Shown here: positions 39,947 through 47,034 of the stretch, one piece after another
Layout: each line of letters starts with the position of its first letter
Numbering within the stretch: position 1 is the first letter of the stretch
Assembly (NCBI GenBank): GCA_020343875.1
Contig: CP070811.1
Location: 4,766,249 to 4,813,282, forward strand
Length of the DNA stretch: 47,034 bases
Source of the DNA: Anaerolineales bacterium
Lineage (GTDB): Bacteria > Chloroflexota > Anaerolineae > 4572-78 > NAK82
Direction: 5' to 3'
Made by a program: the position numbers and the translations under genes
Notes under the pieces: generated by a model
Database searches by the model: none
What the model saw: the letters and a program-made list of their open reading frames with translations, nothing else
Told to the model about the DNA's origin: nothing

Positions 39947-42073
39947 CTACCCTGTGGCCATTTTGTTGCCCTGCGGTTTGGGCGATGTCTGCGCCGCAAG
40001 TGAAGCTGGATCGGTGGCTGGGGTCTGGCACACGAATCGCTGGCAAACGTAGGCAGTGGCCCCCTCGTTTCGCGGCGGTCGATCGACCAGAAGGGGGATG
40101 GTGCTGGCGGCAGCCTCGTCGTCAGGAGCGGCCAGGGCGACGATTTGGTGGGGTCGGTAGCCAGACACCACTTCAAGCATAGCGCGCGTGTCTTCGGCTT
40201 CAGGGTCACCGATCAGCGCAATTTCGAATGGTGGCGCCAAGTGGAAGGTTAATACGCTCAGCCAGTGGCTGAAGCCGCCAGGGTATTGCTGCATCATGGC
40301 AGTCATAGCCGCCAACATTTCTTCAGCGGGCCGACGATAGGCGTCATCACCGGTGTAGGCTGCCATGCGCAGCAAGACGTCGGCAGCCATAGCATTTCCA
40401 GAGGGGATGGCGTTGTCTTGAAGGGTCTTGGGGCGGGTGATGAGCTGTTCATGGTCTTGGCTGGTATCAAAAAAGCCCCCGTTGGGATCAGCGAATTGAG
40501 TGAGAATGATGTCGGCTAGCGCGCGTGCTTTGGCAAACCAGCCAGGGGCAAAGGTGGCCTGATATAAAGCGAGCAGACCGTCGGCGTAGAAGGCGTAATC
40601 TTCCAGATATGCGTTGAACCTGGCCTGTGCCTTGCCTGTCAGATCATCTGATTTCCAGGATCTTAGCAAACGCCCGTTGTGGCGAAGCTCCTTTAAGACA
40701 AAATCGGCATTACATTCCGCCACTTGACGATAGTCCTGGCGGCCCAGAGCGTAGGATGCTTCAGCAAAGGCAGCCAGCATCAAACCGTTCCACGCCGTCA
40801 GCACTTTCTGATCGCGTTGGGGCTTCACGCGAGTCTCGCGGGCCTGGAAAAGTTGTTGCTTGCTTTGCTCGATAATGGCGCGGAAACTGTCTTTATCCAT
40901 CTGGGCAGCAGCTGCCGCGGTGTCGAGATCCAGCTTGACATTCAGGATGCTCTTGCCTTCAAAGTTTCCGCCGGGCGTGACGTCGAAGTAGCGGCAGAAA
41001 ATTTCTGCCTCCTTTTCATCCAAGATTGATTTGACCTGTTCGGGCGTCCAGAGGAAGAACTTGCCTTCTTCGCCTTCGCTGTCAGCGTCTTGCGCGGAGT
41101 AGAAGCCACCCGAGTTGCCGTGTTGCTCCTGATGGGAGTGGCCGAGGTGCTCGGCTGTCATCTCGCGCATTACGTAGTCCAGCGTCTCTTCTACGACGTG
41201 CCGATAGAGGGGGCGTCCGGTCACCTGCCACGCGTGTAGGTATACGCGGGCCAGCAGTGCGTTGTCGTAGAGCATCTTCTCAAAATGCGGAACGAGCCAG
41301 CGGGCGTCGGTAGCGTAACGGTGAAAGCCGCCACCAAGCTGATCGTAGATGCCACCCGACGCCATACGTGTCAAGGTCAAGTCTGCCATTCTCAGCGCAT
41401 TATCTTGGCCGGTCCGCTGGTGATAGCGCAGCAGAAACTCCAGATTCATGGGTTGGGGGAACTTGGGTGCGCCGCCGAACCCTCCGTGGGTCGAATCAAA
41501 GCGGCTGGCCAGCCGGGTGTAGGCCAGCTCCAAAGTCTCCGGGTTGAGCAGGTCTGGGTCAGCGCTTAAGGCCAAAGCGTGCCCGATGCGCGCCTTGAGT
41601 TGTTCGCGCCCACGCTCGATTTGGTCGCGCTGATGGCGATACATCTCGGCAATGCTGGTCAAAACCTGTCTGAAAGAGGGCATGCCATAGCGATGGGCGG
41701 GAGGGAAGTAAGTCCCGCCGTAAAAGGGCTCGCCATCAGGCGTCAGGAAAACGGACATTGGCCAGCCCCCGCTTCCGGTCATGGCCACAACCGCCTCCAT
41801 ATAGATTGAATCCAAATCGGGGCGCTCTTCGCGGTCCACCTTAATATTGACGAAGTGCTCATTCATGATGCTTGCGGTATCAGGATCTTCGAATGACTCG
41901 TGAGCCATCACGTGGCACCAATGGCAAGCAGAGTAACCAATGCTGAGGAAGATAGGTTTGTCTTCCGCCTTGGCCTTTGTCAGTGCTTCTTCGCCCCAGG
42001 GGTACCAATCTACCGGGTTGTGGGCGTGTTGCAGCAGGTAGGGGCTGGTTTCATCTGTCAAACGATTTGACAT
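39947..42073 (-). CDS. Thioredoxin-domain DUF255 protein (YyaL/SSP411-like)
   Basis: 708 residues. The N-terminal thioredoxin-like domain has the CxxC pair Cys50-Cys53 in SACHWCHVM, after [17 protein letters not shown], the family signature; [11 protein letters not shown] and [13 protein letters not shown] follow. The rest is an (alpha/alpha)6 barrel resembling glycan-processing enzymes ([39 protein letters not shown]). The biochemical role is not established for the family. The length is as usual. It sits between a propeller protein (58-nt gap) and the MBL-REC gene (5-nt gap), probably one operon driven from 43379-43407. Confidence 0.93.
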   Translation of the reverse strand: MSNRLTDETSPYLLQHAHNPVDWYPWGEEALTKAKAEDKPIFLSIGYSACHWCHVMAHESFEDPDTASIMNEHFVNIKVDREERPDLDSIYMEAVVAMTGSGGWPMSVFLTPDGEPFYGGTYFPPAHRYGMPSFRQVLTSIAEMYRHQRDQIERGREQLKARIGHALALSADPDLLNPETLELAYTRLASRFDSTHGGFGGAPKFPQPMNLEFLLRYHQRTGQDNALRMADLTLTRMASGGIYDQLGGGFHRYATDARWLVPHFEKMLYDNALLARVYLHAWQVTGRPLYRHVVEETLDYVMREMTAEHLGHSHQEQHGNSGGFYSAQDADSEGEEGKFFLWTPEQVKSILDEKEAEIFCRYFDVTPGGNFEGKSILNVKLDLDTAAAAAQMDKDSFRAIIEQSKQQLFQARETRVKPQRDQKVLTAWNGLMLAAFAEASYALGRQDYRQVAECNADFVLKELRHNGRLLRSWKSDDLTGKAQARFNAYLEDYAFYADGLLALYQATFAPGWFAKARALADIILTQFADPNGGFFDTSQDHEQLITRPKTLQDNAIPSGNAMAADVLLRMAAYTGDDAYRRPAEEMLAAMTAMMQQYPGGFSHWLSVLTFHLAPPFEIALIGDPEAEDTRAMLEVVSGYRPHQIVALAAPDDEAAASTIPLLVDRPPRNEGATAYVCQRFVCQTPATDPASLAAQTSPKPQGNKMATG

Positions 42074-42131
42074 AACTGTTCACGACTCGCGGAATCTTTT
42101 ATTCTTCTTGGCTCGAATCACCCTATGGTGA

Positions 42132-43262
42132 TCACTGGATCCAAATGGCGTAGTAGTCAAGGCCTGGTGCATTGGAGAGATTTGTCTGATTGCTGCCATC
42201 AGCATCCATCAGGTAAACTTCTACGTTGCCGTCACGGTCGCTGTGGAAGAGGATCTGGGTTCCATCGGGTGACCATGCAAAGTCGCCCTGGGCCGATTCG
42301 TTTGCCGGATTATTTGTGAGGTTTGTCAAGTTGCTGCCGTCAGCGTCTATCACGTAGATTTCTGGATTGCCATCCCGGTCGGATAAGAACGCAATTTTGG
42401 ATCCATCTGGCGACCAGCGGGGGAAACGCTCGTTGGAGGAGGACTGGGTAAGATTAGTCGTCTCGCCGCTGGTGAGGTCCAGCACCAAGATATCGATACC
42501 AGACATCTCAGGCAACATGGCCATAAATGCAATCGCCTGGCTGTTGGGTGACCAGCGTCCCCCAGCGGCAGGATAGCTGCCATCTGTCAACGCTTGAGGC
42601 GCATCCCCAGCCAGGTCCGTGGTGACCAACGCTACGCTCTGGTCTAAGCTGATGGTCAGAATGAAGTGATCTGTCTGGGGTGACCAGTCGTCAAAGTTTT
42701 GGGCACCGTCCCGCTGGCTAAGATTGGTGGTTGCTTCACCAGTGACTGACCTCACCACGATCTCGGTACCGCCACTCTGGTCGGTGGCGAAAACCAGATG
42801 TTCACTGTTGGGTGACCAAGTGATGGGGAGTTCGTTGGCGGTAGGCGTTTGAGTGAAATTACGGGCGGTGCCTTCTTCAAGGTCCATCAGGAAGAGGTCC
42901 AACTGCGAACCATCTCGGTCGCTAGCAAAAACCAACTGGTTCTTGCCTGGCGCCTGAAGGGGAAGCCCGTCGTTGCCGGGACTGTTTGTGAGATTGACAA
43001 GGTTGCTTCCGTCACGGTCCACCATATAGATTTCCCAATCGTCATCTCGGTCGCTCATGAACACAATCCGAGCAGGAAAGGACCTAGATAGCAGGGCACT
43101 GACCTGGAAGGGCTGGTACAAGAGATAGGCAACAATTACTGCTGCTACCAATACTGCCAATACTAAAGCTGGTAGAATAGGCGTAGATTCTGTTGTCTTG
43201 ACGGCTGTCAACTGCTTACCAGCCTGATTCTCATCAGTGGCGCCAAGCTCGTTCTCAATCAT
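42132..43262 (-). CDS. Membrane-anchored TolB-like propeller protein
   Basis: 376 residues with a cytoplasmic head of about 28 residues, one membrane segment (about 29-52, ILPALVLAVLVAAVIVAYLL) and an extracytoplasmic beta-propeller. PD40/TolB blade motifs are plain: WSPNS, WSPQT, WSPNS, WSPDG, WSPDG, and repeated SDRDGN-x-E-[IV]-Y with DADGSN. The last repeat completes the ring (YYAIWIQ). The Asp-rich repeats might bind calcium. CGGAGGG lies 4 nt before the ATG and a good promoter is further upstream. It differs from the 17124 propeller in sequence and blade spacing. It could be a scaffold for the enzymes encoded downstream. Confidence 0.82.
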   Translation of the reverse strand: MIENELGATDENQAGKQLTAVKTTESTPILPALVLAVLVAAVIVAYLLYQPFQVSALLSRSFPARIVFMSDRDDDWEIYMVDRDGSNLVNLTNSPGNDGLPLQAPGKNQLVFASDRDGSQLDLFLMDLEEGTARNFTQTPTANELPITWSPNSEHLVFATDQSGGTEIVVRSVTGEATTNLSQRDGAQNFDDWSPQTDHFILTISLDQSVALVTTDLAGDAPQALTDGSYPAAGGRWSPNSQAIAFMAMLPEMSGIDILVLDLTSGETTNLTQSSSNERFPRWSPDGSKIAFLSDRDGNPEIYVIDADGSNLTNLTNNPANESAQGDFAWSPDGTQILFHSDRDGNVEVYLMDADGSNQTNLSNAPGLDYYAIWIQ

Positions 43263-43378
43263 TCGTCCCTCCGTTTTCTCAGGGTTTCCTTGCCGCTTTC
43301 CAACTGACGATAACCGGCCAGCCTGATTGGATGCTATGGGGGTATCGGTCGGGTATTGGGCACGTTATAGGTGGGGCA

Positions 43379-43407
43379 AGTATACGCGACAATGCCGGGC
43401 ACGTCAA
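43379..43407 (-). promoter_or_regulatory. Promoter of the propeller-DUF255-MBL/REC operon
   Basis: Minus-strand TTGACG (43402-43407) and TATACT (43379-43384), 17-bp spacer. Start near 43372, leader about 110 nt. It lies just beyond the stop of the GlgD-like gene. Confidence 0.7.
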
Positions 43408-43433
43408 CCCGGGGCTGGAGTCACCTGTGCAGA

Positions 43434-44678
43434 TCAAAGGGTTTCGCCGCTGGGGATGTCCCGGTCAGGAAAAGCTTGGGTGGTAACGCCAGGGTTGACG
43501 ACTACGTTGTGGCCAATGCGCACCCCAGCCGGTATCTGAGCACGCCGGCCGACAATGGTCAGGCCAGTGTTGATGCTTTCGGGCGAATGGCGATTCGGGG
43601 TGTTGTCTTCACCGAACCCGATCTGCGCGCCTTCAGCGACGTGTACTTCTTTGTCAACGATGGCTCGATCGATGACGACACCAGGGCCTACCCACGTGTC
43701 ATTCATCATCACCGAGTCACGCACGGTTGCTCCTGCTGACACGTACACGCCAGGAGAGATAATAGAGCGCTCGGCGGTGCCTTCGATAATGCAGCCGTTG
43801 GAGAGCAAATTGCCACCGACTCGCGCCTCTGGCCCAATCTTGGCTGGGGGGCGCTCTTCGCTGCGGGTGTGGATAACCCACTGTGGGTCGTATAGGTCGA
43901 GGGCAGGGCTTTCGCCCAGTAGCGCCATGTTCGCTTCCCAGAAAGCTTGAAGGGTGCCTACATCGGCCCAATAGCCCTCAAAGGGGTAAGCCAATACTCG
44001 ATATTGTTTGACGATGGCAGGCAGGACATCGCGACCAAAGTCCAAGCGGGGAGGGTCGGTCTCTTCAGTTAGACACTCAACCAACGTGTTGTATTTGAAA
44101 ACGTAGATACCCATGGAAGCCAAATTGGATGATGACCGGCGGGGCTTTTCTTCAAAGTGCGACACCCGGTTGTCCTCATCGATGCTTACGATGCCAAAGC
44201 GGTGAGTTTCAAATGGGCTCACCCGCCGTACGGCGACGGTCACATCCGCCTTTTGGTCCCGATGAAACTGGAGCATAGGGCGGTAGTCCATTTTATAGAT
44301 GTGATCGCCGGCTAAGACAAGGACGGTGTTGACGCGCTGTTCTGCCACAAAATCCAAGTTGCGGCAGACTGCGTCGGCAGTGCCGCGTTGCCAGCCGCCA
44401 ACGTCTCGCCCCAGGTAGGGTTGCAAAAGGCGCAGGCCTCCCTTGGAGCGGTCCAGGTCCCATGGCTTGCCCACGCCCACGTGATCGTTGAGTGAACGAG
44501 GCATATGCTGGGTGAGCAAGGCCACGTTGAATATCCCCGAGTTTACACAGTTGGACAAGGGGAAATCAATGATACGAAATTTGCCACCGAAAGGTATGGC
44601 CGGCTCGGAGCGAACGGCAGTCAACACGCTCAAGGCTTCGCTGGCCCCACCCGCCATGATCATTGCCAGGACTTTCAT
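43434..44678 (-). CDS. GlgC paralogue with degenerate active site (GlgD-like, probably regulatory)
   Basis: 414 residues: nucleotidyltransferase domain then a left-handed beta-helix end, colinear with the GlgC encoded just upstream. Three positions important in ADP-glucose pyrophosphorylases are changed relative to that copy: the AGGAGTRL loop is AGGASEAL (Gly13Ser, Arg15Ala), RAKPA is RSEPA (Lys25Glu), and WYRGTADA is WQRGTADA (Tyr97Gln). The aspartate of [10 protein letters not shown] and the lysine of FEEKP are kept. In plant heteromers and in Firmicutes GlgC-GlgD pairs one subunit is catalytically weakened and modulates the other, so a regulatory subunit is the likely role. AGGAG lies before the ATG, 24 nt after the glgC stop. 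Confidence 0.85.
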   Translation of the reverse strand: MKVLAMIMAGGASEALSVLTAVRSEPAIPFGGKFRIIDFPLSNCVNSGIFNVALLTQHMPRSLNDHVGVGKPWDLDRSKGGLRLLQPYLGRDVGGWQRGTADAVCRNLDFVAEQRVNTVLVLAGDHIYKMDYRPMLQFHRDQKADVTVAVRRVSPFETHRFGIVSIDEDNRVSHFEEKPRRSSSNLASMGIYVFKYNTLVECLTEETDPPRLDFGRDVLPAIVKQYRVLAYPFEGYWADVGTLQAFWEANMALLGESPALDLYDPQWVIHTRSEERPPAKIGPEARVGGNLLSNGCIIEGTAERSIISPGVYVSAGATVRDSVMMNDTWVGPGVVIDRAIVDKEVHVAEGAQIGFGEDNTPNRHSPESINTGLTIVGRRAQIPAGVRIGHNVVVNPGVTTQAFPDRDIPSGETL

Positions 44679-44702
44679 AATTACTTACTCCTGACCCTAT
44701 GT

Positions 44703-45953
44703 TCAGACTGTCTCACCACTGGGGACTTCCGTGCCAGAAAAATGCTTTTCGCTACGATGGGGATGAATTAATACATTTCGGCCCAGGCTGGTCCCAGCCG
44801 GGATGCGTACTCGTTCTCCGACTACCGTGATGCCGGTACTCAGCCGGTCGGGTTGCTGGTGGTTGGGCGTGAAGTCGTCGCCATGGCCTACGATAGTCCC
44901 TGGGCCCACCACAACATCGGCATCGAGGATGGCTCTGTCAACCAAAGCTCCGGGGCCTATCCACGTGTCGTCGAGCACGACGGCCTCACGGACGACAGCA
45001 CCCGGCGACACATACACCCCTGGCGACAGCACCGAATGTTCGACTGCTCCCCGGATGACGCAGCCGTTGGATATCAGGCTGTTGGAGACCTGGCCTTGAG
45101 GCCCTATCTTAGCGGGGGGTCTTTCTTGGTCTCGGGTGTGAATGACCCAATCGAGGTCGTACAGATCCAGGGGAGGGACTGGCTGCGCCATTTCCAGGTT
45201 TGTTTCCCAATAGGCGTGGACTGTTCCCACGTCCACCCAGTAGCCATCGAAGCGGTGGGCCTGGACCCGCGCCTGACCGATCATACTGGGGATGATGTGC
45301 TTGCCAAAGTCAAGGTCGGGCATCTCTGCGTGCATGGTTTCCAAGCGTTCGAGGAGGACATGCGTGTTGAAGACATAGATGCCCATTGAGGCCAGGGTGC
45401 CTTTGTCGCGGTTGGGCGGTTTTTCTGTGAACTCGATGACGCGGTCTGCGTCGTCCACGGTCATGATGCCAAAACGGTCTGTTTCCTCCAGCGGCACATT
45501 GCGTACGGCAACCGTCAGGTCGGCATCTTCTTTCTCGTGGTAGGCCAGCATAGACAGGTAGTCCATCTTGTAAATGTGATCGCCTGAAAGAACGAGTACG
45601 GTGTCGGCCCGTTTGTCCAGGATAAAGTCTATGTTCTGGTATACGGCATCCGCGGTGCCCCGGTACCAGTCGCTGGCGGCGCGGCCCAGGTAAGGCTGGC
45701 GCAAGTGAACGCCGCCGCGCTGGCGGTCCAGGTCCCAAGGTTTGCCGATGCCGATGTGTGTATTAAGGGAATGGGGGCGGTACTGGGTGAGGACGGCTAT
45801 GTCATAAATGCCGGAGTTGACGCAATTCGAGAGGGTGAAGTCAATGATTCGGAATTTGCCGGCAAAGGGGACAGCCGGCTTGGCCCGGTAGTCAGATAGG
45901 GCGGTCAGGCGCGTTCCGGCGCCGCCTGCCATTAGCATAGCGACGACTTGCAT
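44703..45953 (-). CDS. glgC: Glucose-1-phosphate adenylyltransferase, catalytic type
   Basis: 416 residues with all canonical motifs: AGGAGTRL (9-16, Arg15), YRAKPAVPF (Lys25), [28 protein letters not shown] (Tyr97), [10 protein letters not shown] and the glucose-1-phosphate lysine in FTEKPPN. The C-terminal half is a beta-helix of hexapeptide-like repeats ([20 protein letters not shown]). The enzyme makes ADP-glucose for glycogen from ATP and glucose-1-phosphate. GAGGG lies before the ATG. It forms a two-gene unit with the degenerate paralogue. A 12-bp perfect palindrome is in the short upstream region, and no near-consensus promoter was found. No other glycogen gene (glgA, glgB, glgP) is in the window. 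Confidence 0.94.
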   Translation of the reverse strand: MQVVAMLMAGGAGTRLTALSDYRAKPAVPFAGKFRIIDFTLSNCVNSGIYDIAVLTQYRPHSLNTHIGIGKPWDLDRQRGGVHLRQPYLGRAASDWYRGTADAVYQNIDFILDKRADTVLVLSGDHIYKMDYLSMLAYHEKEDADLTVAVRNVPLEETDRFGIMTVDDADRVIEFTEKPPNRDKGTLASMGIYVFNTHVLLERLETMHAEMPDLDFGKHIIPSMIGQARVQAHRFDGYWVDVGTVHAYWETNLEMAQPVPPLDLYDLDWVIHTRDQERPPAKIGPQGQVSNSLISNGCVIRGAVEHSVLSPGVYVSPGAVVREAVVLDDTWIGPGALVDRAILDADVVVGPGTIVGHGDDFTPNHQQPDRLSTGITVVGERVRIPAGTSLGRNVLIHPHRSEKHFSGTEVPSGETV

Positions 45954-45976
45954 CGGGGCCCTCGTCTAGGCTGTAA

Positions 45977-45988
45977 ATGTTGCAACAT
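45977..45988. promoter_or_regulatory. Perfect 12-bp palindrome upstream of glgC
   Basis: ATGTTGCAACAT is its own reverse complement and lies 24-35 bp before the glgC start. Its position suits an operator. Confidence 0.4.
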
Positions 45989-46017
45989 CGGCGGCTGGTG
46001 GTGAGCCAGATAACAAA

Positions 46018-46039
46018 GGGCCAGCGTGCTGACCGGCCC
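46018..46039 (-). terminator. Probable terminator of tRNA-Arg
   Basis: On the minus strand GGGC pairs with GCCC and CAGC with GCTG around a small loop, with an internal bulge, and TTTGTTATC follows. It begins 20 nt after the tRNA 3' end. The U-run is short, so termination may be partial and glgC could receive readthrough. Confidence 0.5.
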
Positions 46040-46058
46040 TGCCTCAGACATTAGTCAG

Positions 46059-46131
46059 CGCCCCAGGCAGGACTCGAACCTGCAACCAACGGTTTAGAAG
46101 ACCGTTGCTCTGTCCCTTGAGCTACTGGGGC
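46059..46131 (-). tRNA. tRNA-Arg (anticodon UCU)
   Basis: 73 nt with a full cloverleaf: acceptor GCCCCAG/CTGGGGC, D-stem GCTC/GAGC, anticodon stem ACGGT/ACCGT around the loop CTTCTAA (anticodon TCT, reading AGA), variable loop TGGTT, T-stem GCAGG/CCTGC with TTCGAGT. The discriminator base is G. The CCA end is not encoded, so it must be added by tRNA nucleotidyltransferase. Confidence 0.95.
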
Positions 46132-46170
46132 AGGATTAACCCAGGTAGAGGCACAATCTTACCCGCCTGT

Positions 46171-46199
46171 ATTCTACCGAAACCAGGCACGATTGTCAA
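46171..46199 (-). promoter_or_regulatory. Promoter of tRNA-Arg
   Basis: Minus-strand TTGACA (46194-46199) and TAGAAT (46171-46176) with a 17-bp spacer. Start near 46164, giving a 5' leader of about 33 nt to be removed by RNase P. Confidence 0.75.
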
Positions 46200-46266
46200 T
46201 TGAGTCAGCCGCAATGTCTGTAGCCAGGCTTGCTTTGAACAGCTGATGGTTTTCGATGCCGGGCAT

Positions 46267-47034
46267 TCAGGTGCTGGCCTGGGTTGGGTAGGCAGGCAGG
46301 GTGGCAGTTCGGTATCGCCCACCTTCAGAATAGGTAAGCACCCAGGAAGGGGTCCAGGCCAGCCCAATGACGCTGACCTTTACGTCGGCCCGGCGAGGGC
46401 GAAGTGTATGGGTGGTTAATGTTTTCAGTATATCTACCCACTTAGGGGTTATCCGGGCGATTTCTCTTTCTAGCTCCTGCTGCAATTCGGTCAATTCATT
46501 CTCGAGATCGTCTATCACCTGCCTGGTCTCTTTGACATCCATTTTGGCTTTGTTGGCCATCCGACGCCGGCTGGCGGACCAGCTAACCGTTCGATAAAGC
46601 CTGCGCCTGGTCATCAGAGTGAGTACCATTTCTCCAGCAGCGATTAACGCTTCCCTCTTGCGCGCGCTGAGATCGGCCTCTTCTTGCTCCAGTTCACGCC
46701 TTTGCTTGCGCAATTTGGCTTCAATCTTCTCTATGTGGGAGGCATATGTCTTTCTCAGCTGGTCGACGTCTGCATCTCTTCGCTCACGAGCGGCCTGACG
46801 CAGCCTGAGCTTGAAAGCCCGCTGGGTCTCGTTGGGCCACTGTACCACCTTCAGACTGGGATGAGCCAGTAGTTCTAACTGGCTATTGTAGTACAACCAG
46901 TCTGCGAACTCCTTGCCAATGCTTCTCAGCTCGGATGCGCTGTTGGCGGCTTCCGGAACCGGGGCGAAGAAAGGACCCTGTGCTGGCTCAGTCTGGGCTG
47001 GCTGCTGCCCGAGATGGCTCAAGGGGATGGATAA
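46267..47034 (-). CDS. C-terminal part of a coiled-coil-rich protein, cut by the window edge
   Basis: The frame is open to the last base, so the start is outside; the TTG at 47022 is not a plausible start. About 255 residues are visible. A Pro/Gln/Ala-rich linker is followed by EFADWLYYNSQLELL, then two charged coiled-coil stretches (about 75-135 and 160-205 from the visible start, with many Glu, Lys and Arg) around RRRLYRTVSWSASRRR, and a small C-terminal beta domain (VKVSVIGLAWTPSWVLTYSEGG). This layout reminds me of the tail of HerA/DUF87-type ATPases, but no ATPase motif lies in the visible part, so I leave it unidentified. The tRNA gene follows on the same strand with its own promoter. 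Confidence 0.6.
   Translation of the reverse strand, partial: LSIPLSHLGQQPAQTEPAQGPFFAPVPEAANSASELRSIGKEFADWLYYNSQLELLAHPSLKVVQWPNETQRAFKLRLRQAARERRDADVDQLRKTYASHIEKIEAKLRKQRRELEQEEADLSARKREALIAAGEMVLTLMTRRRLYRTVSWSASRRRMANKAKMDVKETRQVIDDLENELTELQQELEREIARITPKWVDILKTLTTHTLRPRRADVKVSVIGLAWTPSWVLTYSEGGRYRTATLPAYPTQAST

Noticed and set aside
39942..40046. N-terminal extension of the MBL-REC gene
   Set aside because: Overlaps the end of the DUF255 gene; the family begins at the MRIRFWGTRGS start.
42132..43262. Tandem SDRDGN/DADGSN repeats considered as a sequence repeat array
   Set aside because: They are beta-propeller blades at the protein level and not near-identical DNA repeats.
1..47034. 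Search for CRISPR arrays, insertion sequences, integrases, att sites and rRNA
   Set aside because: No regularly spaced repeats, transposase or integrase motifs or rRNA-like sequence were seen; the only tRNA found is intact with no flanking duplication of its 3' end.

Overview
This window looks like a chromosomal segment of a moderately GC-rich bacterium, most likely a Chloroflexota member of the Anaerolineae/Caldilineae kind. That assignment is inferred from gene content: a run of very large GT-C membrane glycosyltransferases carrying extracellular beta-sandwich tails, membrane-anchored WD40/TolB-like propellers, a fused MBL-response regulator protein, a DUF255 protein and a GlgC pair. A 16S rRNA or marker-gene search would be needed to fix it. 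I see no IS element, phage gene, CRISPR array or rRNA.

Layout. 1-3.2 kb: tail of a secreted-type protein, then an operon of two small membrane proteins, a HAD phosphatase and rlmN. 3.25-6.9 kb (minus): gyrA followed by a C45-family acyltransferase. 6.9-8.1 kb: a gene-poor stretch with one possible small membrane protein. 8.1-11.0 kb: an operon of two MBL-fold hydrolases and a leucine-dehydrogenase-like enzyme. 11.2-12.8 kb (minus): upp and a WecA/TagO-like phosphosugar transferase. 13.1-14.5 kb: two convergent membrane proteins of unknown function. 14.5-18.5 kb: SDR, MoaD/ThiS-like protein, alkyladenine DNA glycosylase, rsmD and a membrane-anchored propeller.

18.5-37.4 kb (minus) is the outstanding region. 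Seven giant polytopic membrane genes (638-1037 aa) are packed with 4-nt overlaps or gaps of at most 6 nt behind one good promoter at 37422-37450, with an O-antigen-ligase-like gene 170 nt further down. Six of the seven are GT39/ArnT-like GT-C enzymes ending in one to three copies of a common extracytoplasmic beta-sandwich module (11 copies in all). The seventh is a YfhO-type GT-C protein without that module. With the O-antigen ligase/polymerase-like protein, and perhaps the WecA/TagO-like initiator at 11.2 kb, this reads as a cell-surface glycan assembly locus.

37.6-47.0 kb: a TIM-barrel sugar isomerase/epimerase (plus), then on the minus strand a propeller, DUF255 and MBL-REC operon, a tandem pair of ADP-glucose pyrophosphorylase genes in which the downstream copy has lost key catalytic residues (a GlgC/GlgD-like arrangement), tRNA-Arg(UCU) with its own promoter and terminator-like hairpin, and the C-terminal part of a coiled-coil protein running off the window edge.

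Many genes have recognisable sigma-70-type promoters with 16-18 bp spacers, and several starts were moved downstream of the longest ORF on ribosome-binding-site and family-length grounds.
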